From positions 10,159,545-10,223,544 of the forward strand of contig LR990042.1 in the NCBI GenBank assembly GCA_905147135.1: DNA of 64,000 nt, read 5' to 3'. Below are positions 1 through 12,119 of the stretch, in pieces. Each line of letters starts with the position of its first letter. Position 1 is the first letter of the stretch. The translations under genes were made by a program, and so were the position numbers. Under the pieces are notes generated by a model. That model saw nothing but the letters and a program-made list of their open reading frames with translations, did no database searches and was not told the DNA's origin. Source of the DNA: Blastobasis lacticolella. Taxonomy: Eukaryota > Arthropoda > Insecta > Lepidoptera > Blastobasidae.

Positions 1-1103
1 GAAATAAAATGTGTAAGCTGTTTGTGGGCAATATGCTCAAGGACTTTGGAGAGGAATGGCAAAATTGAGATAGGCCGAAAGTGAGTAGGAGGTGTAAGGA
101 TATGTTAAAATGTTGTGTAAATATACGAAAAAACATTAAATATGTGGCATGTGGTTCATTTCGTGACTTGCATTGTTCAACATAGTCTCTATGAAGATCG
201 TTTATAGCTTTGCTTCCATCGATATGCTTTTAGAGTTAGCTCTTGTATAGTGCGATTAAATTTTTGGTATATTATCTATTAATGTTTTTACTTACTTCTT
301 ATTCTTAAATGTTTTTAATCCAGTTTAATGTTTTCGTCCACTCTGTGTCGATTATTATGATAGCCTTATCTTTATATGCAGAAGTATTATTGTCCTTTTT
401 TTTTTTTTTCATTGATGCCGTATCTATGGGTCGGTAATTAATAGCTAATGTATTTTTTTTAAATAGGTTACAACAGATACGGTCAAATAGAAAGAGTTGT
501 TATTATCTCGTGTTGGTGCAACATTACCATCTGAATCAATCTTCACGTATCGATGTTATGGAATGACTGTATCGACACTGTTTGCTATGAATTTGCTGTT
601 ATTTTTTTATATTTAAATACACGTTTTTCTTTGCAAGGTTGTTTTAATTTACGTTCTGGAATGACTCTATTTGTATTTACTGATTTACAAGACATACCGC
701 TATTTATAATTTTTAATTTGTACAAACTTACACTGCTCTCAAGTTTATTAACAACACTGTGTTAATATACAATATAACGTTATGAAATAAAATAATAAAA
801 CTGAAATGAAACATACCTTTGCAAGCAGATCGCGTGCGCAGTGACAACCGTATTGTTATGTTGTTGAAATAAAATACCCCGAAGTAAGAGACAACGTGAC
901 ATCGCGATATAAATACAGTTGCGCTGTTTCTTTCACAAAAAAATTCGCGAGTATGCGGTTATAAGATACCGCGTTTTTGGAGAAAATAAAATCGGACACG
1001 GCGGTTTTATATTATCAATAAAAACATTAATTTTTTAGACTTGTCACGTTATTGAAGCAAAGAAGCGATGTATAGATGTCTATAATTATATGAGATACAC
1101 TGA
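1..1103. other. AT-rich noncoding stretch, no gene recognised
   Basis: I see no gene or known repeat here. A 70-codon open frame at 553-765 on the + strand has low-complexity hydrophobic content and no recognisable motif, so it is not annotated. The stretch ends where a LINE reverse-transcriptase remnant begins. Confidence 0.4.
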
Positions 1104-2351
1104 CGCACATCTGCAACTTGTCCATAGCCACTGGTGTATTTCCCTCTGTCTTTAAACGTGCCCTAGTACATCCCATTTATAAGAGTGGCGATCGAACGTG
1201 TGTTGCTAACTACCGCCCCATCAGCATCCTTCCAGCTATCTCCAAGGTGCTGGAACGAATAATCAACACAAGGCATATCAAATATCTAGATACTAAAAAC
1301 TTGCTCTCAGCCAAACAGTTGGGTTTTCGTTCTGGTAAATCCACGAAGGATGCTGTCCTAACTCTAACCAATAACGTATCCTCATCTTTGAACAGAGGTG
1401 AAAAGTGCTTGGCTATTTTTCTAGATCTTGCCAAAGCATTTCAAACTTTCATAAACAAACTGGACTGTTTGGGTGTGAGGAGGACTCAGCTTACTTTATT
1501 GGAAAATTACCTAACCGATCGATCTCAGTTGTCACCATTGATCATATTGTCAGCAATGACTTACCAGTTCAATTCGGTGTTCCACAAGGCAAAATAATAT
1601 CATTCGCCGATGACACTGTCCTCTTGTTCTCATCTAATTCATGGAACGATACTTTTGAATACGCTCAGTTGCTTCGTCAAAATGGTCTAACACTTAACAA
1701 AACTAAATACATGGTTTTTCAATTCGTAACGCTAACGCACACTCCTGCTCAAATACTGCTATTATAAATTGTGGTTGCCCGAAGATCGATAAAGTAAACT
1801 CAATAAAATATCTTGGAGTACACATTGATAACAATCTCAACTTCCTGCCACACATTTTACACCTGGCTGGTATAGTTCGTAGGGCAATTTACGTATTCAA
1901 AAATTTGCGCCATATTGCCGACTCAACAATATTAAGAGTGGTATATTTCCGCTTATGCCAGTCACTTCTATCATATTGCATCACTGCTTGGGCTAATGGC
2001 GCGGCTAAAACTCATGCACAGAGAGCCGTCTTAAAAGTTGCTCATTCAAAGCTTTTTCTATTTCCCACGGAATGTCTCTATAAACACTGTCAAGTCCTTA
2101 CAGTTCGACAACTGTTCATTCTAAATACTGTACTTAGACAACACTTACTGACAAAATTTGATTTCCAACTTACCTCACAAAGAGAAAACCATCTTTTGAT
2201 CCCTATTAAACTCAAAACTAAATTCTCAAATAGATTCTTTATATTCCTCGGACCGTTTCTCTACAACAACCTACATAATTACATATTTCAATTCAAACAA
2301 GTACACTGCAAAAAGAGTCATTACCGAATAGCTTCTAATGCTGAACTATGA
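1104..2351 (+). pseudogene. Degenerate jockey-like LINE reverse transcriptase (3' half)
   Basis: This is a remnant of a non-LTR reverse transcriptase. Conceptual translation in shifting frames gives the finger motif around NYRPISILP, GFRSGKST, a catalytic-A region LDLAKAF, then FGVPQG and FADD. After these come a thumb segment with IKYLGVHID and a C-terminal tail to a stop at 2349-2351. At least two frame changes (near 1435 and 1600) and a deletion between the GVPQG and FADD blocks show it is dead. No endonuclease precedes it, so the copy is 5'-truncated. It ends about 50 bp before a long CACGCA array. Family level (jockey/I group) is inferred from motif style. Confidence 0.8.
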
Positions 2352-2398
2352 CTTTACAGAGAGTCTTTTAAAACCAAAGGATTAACCCACCATACAAC

Positions 2399-2568
2399 AC
2401 GCACACGCACAGCTACACGCACATGCACACGCACACGCACACGCACACGCACACGCACACGCACACGCACACGCACACGCACACGCACACGCACACGCAC
2501 ACGCACACGCACACGCACACGCACACGCACACGCACACGCACACGCACACGCACACGCACACGCACAC
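2399..2568. repeat. (CACGCA)n hexanucleotide microsatellite
   Basis: About 28 nearly perfect copies of a 6-bp unit run without break. They start with slightly variant units near 2399-2425 and decay into an (ACAAAC) unit at 2569-2585. The unit is a strict pyrimidine-purine alternation. The long Arg/Val, Ala/Cys and His/Thr open frames across it are artefacts of the period. Confidence 0.97.
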
Positions 2569-2600
2569 AAACACAAACACAAACACACCACCACGTCCAT

Positions 2601-3833
2601 TCAGTTGAAGGAGCTAAGGTGAACACCTGCGTGGCGCGTCCCCAGGTTGCAGATCGGGGAATGCTCGTTGTTCGTACCTAGTACGGGCACAGGGCAGGAG
2701 TGAAATAAAATAGCTTGCGCGGACAGAACACGGACAGAACACCTCTCATGACAAGGTGTGAGATATCGTGCCGAGGACTGGAAGGCGTCGGGGTAGTGAC
2801 GTCGCGAACGAAACCGACACAGTCGGCGATGAACAGTCAGCAGTGGGGGACCCATGAAATGACCGGAAGGCGAAACGACGGCAGAGAAATTCTCCACCAG
2901 CTGAGGCCAAAGCGCCGAAAAAGAAGAAAGAAAGCGACCCGACGTCGCCAAATAGCGGAACCGGTCACAGGAACCGAACAGTTTCCAGAAACGCAGGAAG
3001 GAAGAAGCAGAGCCTCAACAGCCGCACCAGCGTAAACAGAAATCAGATCTAACGCTTTGATTGTCCGCCCAAAAGACAAGAAAAGGAGAGAAGAAAAATA
3101 CGGCGCCATTGTGAACCGTGTCACAAAGGGCATTACCACTGAGCAGGCTGGCGCTTGCAGAAAAAATAGAAAAAATAGAATAATACCGAGGACGGTGACG
3201 GGAGACTTACTGATCGTGTCAGCTAAAGACAATGTGGATAAGGGACGTGACCTGCAAAAAGCAATAACTGACCTCCTTGGCGACGAAGCTGAAGTAATCA
3301 GTAAAGTACCTCAGCAAGTATTAGAGATCAGAGATCTAGATGAGATCACAACCAAGGAGGAAATTATCACGGCACTGAAAGAACTGGTCGATGAGGGTCA
3401 TGTTATTATGCCCGACGCCATCAAATCGTTGCGTAAATCAAATGGGGGCACGCAGACTGCCTTATTGACACTAGCAACTCCGATAGTGGAAAAAGACCTG
3501 AGTGAACATGAGAAAATCCGCGTGGGCTGGGTAAATTGCCGTATGAGAAAAGTAGAAACACTAGTTAACCGTTATAAATGCTGGCATTTTGTACGGTGGA
3601 TAGGTCAAAATTTTGCTCTCGCTGCTGCGAAAGTATCCACAGACGATTGTGAAAGAGAAGCACGGTGCACACTGTGTGTTGAAAATGGGAAAACGGAAAA
3701 TGTGGCGCACGTGGCTGGCACTGCAAAGTGTCCAGTGTACAAAGAGGCACTCCGAAAGAGGTCAAAATGGAAAAAAATCATGAAGGTGCTCCATATATCA
3801 ACCTCAATCACTGCGAGGCTGCACATGACCTAA
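2601..3833 (+). pseudogene. R1-clade LINE ORF1 (gag) remnant with zinc knuckles
   Basis: The best open part is 3057-3833 (258 codons). It resembles gag proteins of R1-clade LINEs (TRAS/SART/Waldo type). It carries LGDEAEV, a block reading LEIRDLDEITTKEE, a GGTQTALLTL block and IRVGWVNCRMR. These are followed by decayed CCHC knuckles: CWHF near residue 180 and CTLC near residue 210, then a His and a Cys. The basic N-terminal part lies in another frame at 2715-3035, so the ORF is broken. The protein would bind the element's own RNA. The body is colinear with the endonuclease and RT remains that follow directly. Confidence 0.75.
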
Positions 3834-4780
3834 TGTTGCAGACGGTGCGGGAGCTTCAGCCGGACATCGCTATTAACTCAGAGCCATACAGACACTTGGG
3901 TCCCTAAATATGGGATACTGACTGGTCCACCAAAGCCGCTATCTGGTCCTGCAGTAGATACCCTCTACAAAGCTCTACAAACAACAAAGAAGAACACTAC
4001 GTAGTCGCTCGCCTAAATGGAATTTACTTTTATAGCTGCTACGCTTTCCACCTATCCTCTACTTGGCTATTTCGGGGAACGATGGAACAGAGGCACAAAA
4101 AAGTACTGTCTCGGGGCAACGCTGGATATCATGAACGCCTTCAACTCAGCTGCATAATGCAGGCTCTTAAAAAGTTTCAAGTGCCCGGCTACCTACAAAA
4201 GATGATTGTTAGCAATTTTACGGACAGGATCCACAAGTACCAAACTGAGAGCGGATTCAAGGAGTATCCTGTATCGGGTGGAGTACCTCTGGGCTCGGTG
4301 CTTGGTTCCCTTCTATGGAATATTATGTATGACGGACTCCTGAAGTTGAAATTGCCAGACGGAGCGAAGCCGGTTGGATTGCGGTAGTTATCGTAGCAAA
4401 GCATTTAGAGGAGATCAGTTAGACCTTAGAAAATGTTTTTATACTAACACGTCAGTAGTTAAACGCGGTTGGTTTGAAATTAGCGGAGTATAAAACCAAA
4501 GCTGTGCTGATCACTAGCTGGAAAAAGATTGAGACCATGACTATATACAAGTCGGGGACTACGATATTACGTCAAAGTCAAAGATACGCTACCCGGGGAT
4601 GATGCTTGATACCCGTCTCAACTTCAAACAGCAAGCTGAATACGCCAGCGGGAAAGCAGCAGGGGTCAGAGCTGTTCTCTTGAGACTGATGCCTAACGTA
4701 GGTAGCCCAGAACAGAAAAGGAGAATAGTGCTGTCTTCAGTACTCACATCAGTGCCGAATTATTGAAATGTAATGTCAAT
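3834..4780 (+). pseudogene. R1-clade LINE ORF2 remnant (endonuclease start and RT fragments)
   Basis: Directly after the gag remnant, conceptual translation gives an endonuclease-like start (LQPDIAINSEPY) that soon hits stops. After a large deletion come RT pieces: ATLDI(M/R)NAFNSA near 4118, then QALKKFQVPGYL, then a SGGVPLGSVLG block at 4274-4312 (one residue off GVPQGSVLG), then LAEYKTKAVLI near 4475. Only 4082-4387 keeps an open frame of 100 codons. The catalytic YADD block is missing or scrambled. This is a dead, deletion-rich copy. Confidence 0.7.
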
Positions 4781-4832
4781 GCCAACAACAGCGACGCTGT
4801 CACCCGGTCAGACATGTTTGTGGCACTGTAGA
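4763..4832 (+). repeat. Dispersed repeat fragment, related to 52.87-52.95 kb
   Basis: The stretch with AACAGCGACGCTGTCACCCG and GTTTGTGGCACTG recurs with few changes at about 52,870-52,950, where it is part of a short inverted-repeat element. It lies at the 3' edge of the R1-like remnant. Confidence 0.5.
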
Positions 4833-5330
4833 CAGCGCAGTTTTATTTACTATAGTAACCGTCAGAGTTATTTGTTCGCTCAACCGGTTCCAGGGTATTT
4901 ATTTCTATGCACAAGCTATAATGTTCTAAGCTATTGTAACTATTGAAATAATTATCTTAGTGTACAAGAAATAAACCATGAGTACGTTTATATTACTACA
5001 TATGAACTGTTTTGTCTTGTAATGACGGTGACTATAGCACAGGAGTTTCTTCTCCTATTTTAGTCACCAGATTTTTTATGTAACCACAGACAAATACTGT
5101 TATCAGCTTTTAAGTATAGACGTAAGAATACCCTGTATAAGTATTTACACGAATAAATATTATTATTAATATAATGTGAATTTCAACGAATACTGTTGCA
5201 AACATAGAGAAAATACTTACTAACGTAATAGAGCAGCCATCACAAACAAAAAGATTGTGCCAACCTGTCACGTGCGGGAGGTGGGGGTGGAGGCTGCTAT
5301 AATTGTATTCTACCTACTCAATCAATAAAT
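4833..5330. other. Noncoding, nothing recognised
   Basis: AT-rich sequence with no sizeable open frame and no match to other parts of the window that I could see. Confidence 0.35.
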
Positions 5331-5730
5331 TGAGAATAAACTCAAAAACTACTGGACAGATTTAAAACATTCTTTACTAATAGAATGCTACATTATCACT
5401 AAGAAAACGGAGTAACGAACTGCGCGCCGGTGAAAGCCACCGAGAACGTCTAATATTAACTAATTCTATATAAAACATACTGCAAGAAACAAATGCATTG
5501 TATGCTCATTTGGTAATCATGTTTCCTCGTATTATTTAAACTCCGAAAAGGCGTATACGATAACATATTAAAATATGAAATTATTTTTATGAAATAAATA
5601 AAGTTATTTTATCAAGTTACAATGTTCAGACATTGAAAAAGAAAATCCGTTCAGTAGTGTTTGAGTTTATCGCGAACAGACAGACAGACGCGGCGGGAGA
5701 CTTTATTTTATAATATGTAGTAGATAACTA
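5330..5730. repeat. Common insect-type dispersed repeat (unclassified)
   Basis: The stretch contains AAAACTACTGGACAGATTT near 5343 and, at 5648-5722, CGTTCAGTAGTGTTTGAG, a (CAGA) run and TTTATAATATGTAGTAG. These phrases recur in many insect genomes as the ends of unclassified repeats. Related phrases occur here at 53,530-53,560 and 32,610-32,700. Boundaries are uncertain. Confidence 0.45.
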
Positions 5731-6017
5731 TGTAAGAATGATGATTTCTCAGATCTGTACATATATTACTGTAAAGACTGGAAAAAAAGGATAGTATGAG
5801 TTCAAGACTGTGTGAGTACTGAGATAACTAAGAATAGATATTTATGATAATTTTCTAAATTTAAAACTAGCACTTTCACACTATTTGTTAAACTATATAC
5901 TTACGACACACTTAGGATTATGATAGTACATGTCGGACCAGTAGAAGCTGATATTGATGATCATGTAGGTCTCGGTTGGACTATGAAATAGGTCTGTTCT
6001 AAAGGTATATTAGAGGT

Positions 6018-6123
6018 TTCCTTAGTGCCGGGAAATGCATTGGTAGCGCCCCTGGTGTTCGGTGACCATTTTCCATCAGGTGCCCCGCATGTCTGTTTGT
6101 TTGCCGAATTACATAAAAAAGGT
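6018..6123 (+). repeat. LINE 3'-tail fragment
   Basis: The phrase CCATTTTCCATCAGGTGCCC, then TGTTTGTTTGCC and a short ATAAAAAA run, resembles the 3' UTR/tail of lepidopteran LINEs. Related tails occur at 22,575-22,600 and 51,820-51,878. It is a heavily 5'-truncated copy. Confidence 0.4.
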
Positions 6124-6616
6124 TAGTTAAGCGAAAGAGGACTCTAAAATGATTCTTAAAAGCGAGTGAAATCGCGGGCGAATACTAGTCATAGTATGGA
6201 TACTGTGAACGTACCTTAAACAAATGTTTAATTCCAGTAGGTAAATCCAGAGCGCTGCCCCTTCTGTAGGTTTACTTCCCTAATCTATGACCTGCACAAA
6301 AATGGCGGCATGAATCGATCCCTTAGAAGATCGATCCTTACTTATTAAATAGTGTTTCAGCTGATTTTAGTAACAGGTTTTTTTTACTGACCGATGAAAT
6401 GTTACGCCATTTTCTTATTTTTGGCCTTCGTATGGTTCGTACAGTTTTTTAATGCACAATATGGCATATTTTTAAATATCCAAGCTACTGTCAGATTGAT
6501 CCGCGTCACGCAATATCTAAGAACTGACTGCGGCCACTGTTGCCCATGGACCGCAAAGCGTGGTTCAAAGAAAATACTTGTGGTGTCTCCTCTATTACGT
6601 TAGTAAATATTTTTTC

Positions 6617-6972
6617 TATGGTCGGTGGCCGAGCGGTTAGAGTATGCAACTCGTAAGCCTGAGGTCCCGGGTTCGAATCCCGCTCCGGCCATGTACCTAT
6701 GACTGTTTTCCGAGTTATGTACATTAGTTGAATACTAACCGATGCTCTTACGGTGAGGGAAAACATCGTGATGAAACCTGCACATTCAGGCGACTGGATG
6801 TGTAACCATGATCCAATCTGGTAAGGTTTCCCTGGTAGCAGGGTCATGGAGGTCAGATGGCAGTCGCTCCACTGTAATTACCTGACCTGCCGAATCCTGG
6901 ATCATGGTCAAGGCAGACCCCGGGCCCTCGTGCGCGATAGCACAAACGGGACATTAACGCCAAGATGATGAC
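6617..6972 (+). mobile_element. tRNA-derived SINE, full-length copy
   Basis: The head looks like a tRNA: an A-box-like TGGCCGAGCGG at 6626-6636 and a perfect B box GGTTCGAATCC at 6670-6680. A tRNA-unrelated body with GGTGAGGGAAAACATCGTGA and CATGATCCAATCTGG follows, ending in GACATTAACGCC and GATGATGA. Further copies lie at 7,570-7,835 (-), 35,928-36,112 (+, 5' part) and 47,041-47,369 (-). Pol III would transcribe it and a LINE would mobilise it. The run of body sequence and the several copies rule out a simple tRNA gene. Confidence 0.88.
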
Positions 6973-7565
6973 TGTTGCAAATTATCCATTTGAATACGAA
7001 TTTACGATTTAATTTTAAATCTAATTTCTAAATTCAAATTTTCCTTCTATGGACAGAAGTGTTTTTTCAGACTCATAATCTGACTCAAATCTAGGTTTGG
7101 TCTTAATCATTTATATATTACTTACACTCGTAACTTCGAATAATTCTTACCAGAATAACGTGAGAAAAATTTTCTTTGATTCTCGCCCTCGTAATTAAAA
7201 TTCAATTTGCGGGAATTGAACAGCCTAATCTGGTTCATCTGTAGTAAGCGCGGCGTAACCCTACGCTCTGGGGAGAAATTAATCGTGCACCATTCGGGCC
7301 CCTGGCGAATTAATTCTTAATCCGGCACAAATGAGCTCCGCTGGAACGATTGTCGGGCACTTACAGGTTTAATTTGGCCCCTAACCGTGTAGGAGCGAGC
7401 CAATGAGATTTTTCAATCGGGCTCGTTGGTTCAGATTGAAACTTTATCGCGATTTATCGGACCACTATCCCCTGTTCGATTGAGTGGGGCGCTGCTAGCT
7501 AGAGATTACTTAATTGTGATTTTCAGTAAAACTTCTAAATTCAATAATCTTTACGTTATTGTAAG
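6973..7565. other. Noncoding, nothing recognised
   Basis: No convincing open frame or repeat. A somewhat GC-richer patch lies at 7,230-7,400. Confidence 0.3.
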
Positions 7566-7569
7566 CTAT

Positions 7570-7835
7570 CGCACGCGATAGCCTGGGGTCCGTCTTGACC
7601 ATAATCCAAGATTTGGCAGATCAAGCAATTACAGTAGAGCGACTGTCATCTGACCTCCGTGACCCTGTTAACATTCCCCTGACCAGATTGGATCACATTC
7701 AGTCGCCTGAATGTGGCGAAACTTGATAAACTCAGAAAAAGGCATTCGGTCCAAGGGAAGGAGATCGAACTTGGTAAATCTAGCTTATAAGTCAGAATTG
7801 CTAGCCAATATACCGCAGACGCTCTCAATACCAAA
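7570..7835 (-). mobile_element. Old tRNA-derived SINE copy
   Basis: On the - strand the body phrases of the 6.6-kb SINE (GATCCAATCTGGTCAGG, GGTCAGATGACAGTCGCTC, ATCTTGGATTATGGTCAAG) are recognisable. The tRNA-like head (near 7,760-7,830) is much diverged, with a B-box-like AAGTTCGATCTCC. More decayed than the 6.6-kb copy. Confidence 0.7.
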
Positions 7836-9577
7836 TCAGCCTTCAGAGGACTTGAGGCTTCCTTAGAAACGTAAAGGGCTTTATCATAATTTCCACGCTT
7901 GGCACGCTGCTGCCCATTTTCATGTGTAAGTTATTAGTCACATTTTACAACAACCAGTCGAAGGTCGTCCTTGGCATATAATTTCAACACACCTACACAG
8001 CACCGAGTTGTTGGCGTGGCTCCTCGGCGCTTTAGCACAACTATAACGCAACTTAACCGAATCGAAAGCTGCAACCAATCAATCTCCCTGAGCGCATCAC
8101 AATCGGCCCGATTCGACGATTTTCCCACAATATAATTATAAATAAAATACGTCCACATTTTAGCGATACAACCAATACTTTACGGTAAATCCGGCCATTA
8201 AACGATCAGATTAACAATACAACGAACACCCGCTATTATGGCACAGCACAAAAATAATGCTTTAATCACTTCATTTGCGGTTACAATTTAATCGTTTCGC
8301 AGTGCAGTGTGCTGTTTAATGTTTGAATAATGAATGACGTTGAATAATGTTTTGCCTCACTATTTCTTTTGCGAAGACTAAGTTTCTTTTTGTATTGTAA
8401 ACGCAGCAATAAATCCTATCTAACTGATATTATAAATACGAAAGAATCTCAGTACTTATGATACGATACGAGTACGTTTTCCGTATAAACCGCTTTTCTG
8501 ATGTGGGTTTTTAACACTGCATTGTTCCTACGCATCGTATGCAATCTCCAACCTGCCTGCCAAGCGTAGACAACAAGGTAAAACCCTTCACTTATGTAGA
8601 GAAGGCTCAAACTTAGCAGGAGACTGTTTTGAGCTAAGATAATTAATATGACATGATGTACGCAGCTCAGACAGATTGCTTAGAGAGTCGTCCAAGTACG
8701 TAGTAGGCGGGACAAACTACTGCCGACTCTGAAATACAAAACCCAGGAGTTGATGCAGGCAGCCAAACGCTTCGATTGGAGCGCAATACGAATAATGAAC
8801 ACTGGCGCGATTTGCTAAAGTCCATCCTCAAACTCGGGCGAATAGTACTTGGTACTTCGAAAGGCGACCAAAAAATTGGTAAGGACAGGGGTTCGTAGAA
8901 TTGTAATGTGCAGAAGGCAGTAAGGGACAAAAAGGCATGCTTAAAAAAATGTCATCATATTTGGCTCCGATATTGCCACATAAAAATGGTATACCGGTTT
9001 TTACGGTTTTCTTTTTCGTGTTAATAAATACCAAATATTCGAAAATAAATTACTGGCGCCTTTCAATTATCAAATCTATAAGTTTCTAATGAAATGCAAT
9101 TTAAAATAAAAGTAAAATAAACATTCAAATGCATAAAAATGTAACTCAATTATAATAATAATAACTGGCAACACTATAAAATGAATGTGAAACATAAAAT
9201 TAAATGTAGCGGGAATGTTGAGTAACTTTTTATAAACGAAAGAACTGAATTTGAGGTAATGCTATCTACAAACAAATAAATACACTTTAAAAATTCACTA
9301 AATGTATTTACAAGATTCCACAATCGCAATATTCACAAAGAAAATATTTCAAAATTTTTCAGTAAGGAAAAGCACTCCCGCTTTTATTTATTTTATTTTA
9401 TTTTATTAGAAGATTCCGCGCTTTTATCCTATTTTTATTCTATACAATGTTAATCAATGTTACAAAATGACGAAATCAATCTAAATGAGAATTGTAATCA
9501 AGTGTAAAAGCTTGTAAAATACAAATATGAAACACATATGTTGCTCATTCAGGGGGCGTACCATGAGCTCTTATAGC
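7836..9577. other. Noncoding, nothing recognised
   Basis: Only short open frames (under 90 codons) without known motifs. An 87-codon frame at 8,667-8,930 (-) shows no family signature. Confidence 0.3.
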
Positions 9578-9678
9578 AGGACCTAAACAGAACTACCTGT
9601 ATTAGAACGAGACAGCGCTATACGTGTCACATAAGTTTGTCTCATTCTAAGCAGGGCAGTTCTGTTTAGGGTCTTAAG
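9578..9678. repeat. Short fold-back (MITE-like) element
   Basis: AGGACCTAAACAGAACTACC at 9,579 pairs with the reverse complement of a stretch near 9,650-9,672 (GGGCAGTTCTGTTTAGGGTC). Inner arms around GAACGAGACA and TGTCTCATTC also pair. The element is about 100 bp with a short loop. Confidence 0.55.
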
Positions 9679-9861
9679 GTCTAAGGATTCTGCTATTTGA
9701 CATATTAGCAATTCATAACAAGTGGACCATTTTACGAATTTCCGTACAAAACTGTCGAATTGGATGAATTGCAATATGAATCATTTGGCGTTTCACCGGC
9801 AAAGTGGCCATTTTGCGATTGACGAAATGAATAATATACAACATCTAAAGTGGCCTTTTAA

Positions 9862-10180
9862 AGCTACCCGTCGACTAGTCCGCACCGCACGAGCCCTACG
9901 CGCCGCACGCATCGCATTTTGGGTTGCTTTGTATAAGTTTGTATAGGAGTGCGTTCACTGTCCGCACTGGCTGCACCGCACAGCCGACCCGCATTGTCAA
10001 TCGTTAGGGATACCAGCATTAAATGCGGTGCGATGCGGACAGGGATACCAGTAAGAAATGTGTTGCCTGCCTGAAATAGGGGACCAAGTCCTAAAATATT
10101 TACCCATGAAGCTAAGAAAAATGAAAAATTTAAATTGTAAATTTCTATACTTGAGCCTGCTATAAACTAGTGGGGTAAAA
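9862..10180. repeat. GC-rich dispersed element with CGCACCGCA-type units
   Basis: A module starting CGTCGACTAGTCCGCACCGC, rich in GCCGCACG-like units, ends in AATGCGGTGCGATGCGG and a less GC-rich tail. It recurs at 15,650-15,950 in the same orientation. Its GC-rich head recurs inverted at 18,060-18,185. Base composition is strikingly unlike the surrounding DNA. Confidence 0.65.
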
Positions 10181-10254
10181 ATATAGCCGAATAGATTTTC
10201 ATTTAAGGGTGGTAAAAAATGACAAGTAAATGTCAATCAAATTTTTAGCACCAA

Positions 10255-10829
10255 ACCCTGCCGTTGACGGTCCCAAGCCTTAATGAGAAAAAAGGAGGCT
10301 TGCTAGATAAGTCCAAACTATATGTAAAAGGCGAACGTCGAGTACCAGGCGACGGTCAATTAACTTGTAAATGCTGACCCTAAAAAGTCAGTACTGGAGA
10401 GGGTAGGAAATGGCTCTCTCCACCTGCAACTCTGTCATACAGAATCGTGGGCCTTGGCTTAATCGCCCGGGCCGCGAGTTTGAAACTCTCTTCTAATAGT
10501 TTCTCCAAACCTAAGGTAACCTACGCGCCGATAGGTTGCATGGCTTGTGGGAGACAAGTTCTTATCGCCAACCTCAACGGACCCGGCAAACGACGTTGTA
10601 TAAAGCCTTCGCGCGCCGATTTATATCGGCCCTACTTGTGGGAACAAAAACTATGTCTCAAATAAATTAAAAAAAACCAAAACCCAAGCCAGCAAAAAAT
10701 ACCAACAAACAACATGATTTAGCAAACATTCTATAAAAGCATGTTTGTTTGGCACAGGAGCAATTCTACACCCTCCCTTAAGGCTACCCTAGACCCTGAC
10801 AACACGGGCAGGACTCACAGAACTTTGCA
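10255..10829 (+). other. Probable 5' region of the jockey-like element
   Basis: The stretch leads directly into the gag remnant in the same orientation. It contains a 72-codon open frame at 10,447-10,665 without known domain. I infer it is the element's 5' UTR and gag N-terminus; this is not proven from sequence alone. Confidence 0.35.
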
Positions 10830-11790
10830 ATGGAAATGGAAACAGACACACATATACTAGGTGACCCCACCGTCCTGGAAAATAAGGGTAATACAGAAAA
10901 TCTAGGCCAGACAGAATGGCAAAGAGAGAGAGAACCAAGAGGAAGACAAAAAAGAAAATAAACCAGTCTAATATTGAATGATACCTACAAAAGGATAAAA
11001 AATACTACATCCTACTCGGTACGCAAAACAGTTTTGACTTACTGGAAAATGAAGAAAATACAGAAAAAGAATATGTGACGAAACCAGAACCAATTTTTGT
11101 GACAGGCGTCCTAAACATAATATCATTAAGAGATGCTTTGAACAACTTCATAAAACCAGATCAATATTCAATGACCACCCTCAGATCAGGCCACATGATC
11201 AAAATAATGCCAAAAGACATCCAAGCCTACAAAGCCATAAGAAAACTACATTTCCAATAATATAGCGCATTTCACCTACCAGCTTAAAAGCGAAAGAGCC
11301 TTTAGAGTTATGCGGCGGGGACTCCACTCATCAGAAGACACCTCACTGATTGCAAAGGAGCTGACAGAAATGGGACACGAAGTCAGACAAATATTCAATG
11401 TCCCCCACAGAGTCACAAAAACACCCCTACCTCTATATTGTGTTGACCTGGAACCTAACAAGAACAGCAAAGAAATCTTCAATGTAAAACACATTAACAA
11501 TATGAAGATCAGTTTTGAATCTCCATATCCTAAAAAAGAAAACGTCCGAAGCAAAAGATGCAAAAGGTATGGGCACTCAAAGAATCTCTGTAACTGACCA
11601 TTCAGATGCGTCAAATGCGACGAAGAGCACCCAACATCAACCTGCAAGAAGAGACCCGACACTGAGGCAACCTGCATAAACTGTTAAGGGAAACATCCGG
11701 CTAGCTATAAAGGATGTAAAACCTACAAAGAGCACAGAGAAAGAATACTGAAGATCGCATCTAAATCTAAAGAAAAAACAGCCCAAAACT
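10830..11790 (+). pseudogene. Jockey-type LINE ORF1 (gag) remnant
   Basis: From ATG at 10,830 an acidic/basic N-terminus is followed by a nucleic-acid-binding region in several frames. The clearest open piece is 11,310-11,597: RRGLHSSEDTSLIAKEL, then GHEVRQIFNVPHRVTK, PLPLYCVDLEP and KRCKRYGHSKNLCN. That last block is the first CCHC knuckle. More knuckles follow after a stop: CVKCDEEHPTSTCKK and CINC-GKHPASYKGC. This is the jockey-group gag layout. Premature stops (for example 11,598 and inside the last knuckle) and a frame change near 11,260 make it nonfunctional. Confidence 0.8.
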
Positions 11791-12119
11791 AAGAACGGAG
11801 TTGATACACCCTTATCCCAAGAGCCTACTAAAACTTTTGCACAACCAACTGTGCAACCGAATTCTGATAACCGTCAAGAATCAAAAAATTATAAGCGAAC
11901 CTTTTCCCGAGACCAAAGTTACCAAACTTATGCCAAAGCAGCGGCGTACCGGTACCGGTACCGCAAACTGAAGAAAGACTCAACCATAAAGAAATTACTG
12001 AAATAATGGAAACCATGTTAAATTAACTTCAACAGACAATGATTGAAATGATGGACAAAATGCTTGATCGCATGGTCCAGATATTCAACAGTCTAACTAA
12101 GAAATGAACTGAAAATTCC

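Noticed and set aside
553..765. 70-codon hydrophobic ORF
   Set aside because: Short, low-complexity frame in AT-rich DNA with no motif or gene structure around it.
2354..2626. Arg/Val, Ala/Cys and His/Thr repeat proteins at 2.35-2.63 kb
   Set aside because: Translation of the CACGCA microsatellite; no start context or homologous domain.
6617..6692. Functional tRNA gene
   Set aside because: A and B boxes are present, but the cloverleaf is imperfect. The sequence continues into a SINE body that recurs at other places in the window.
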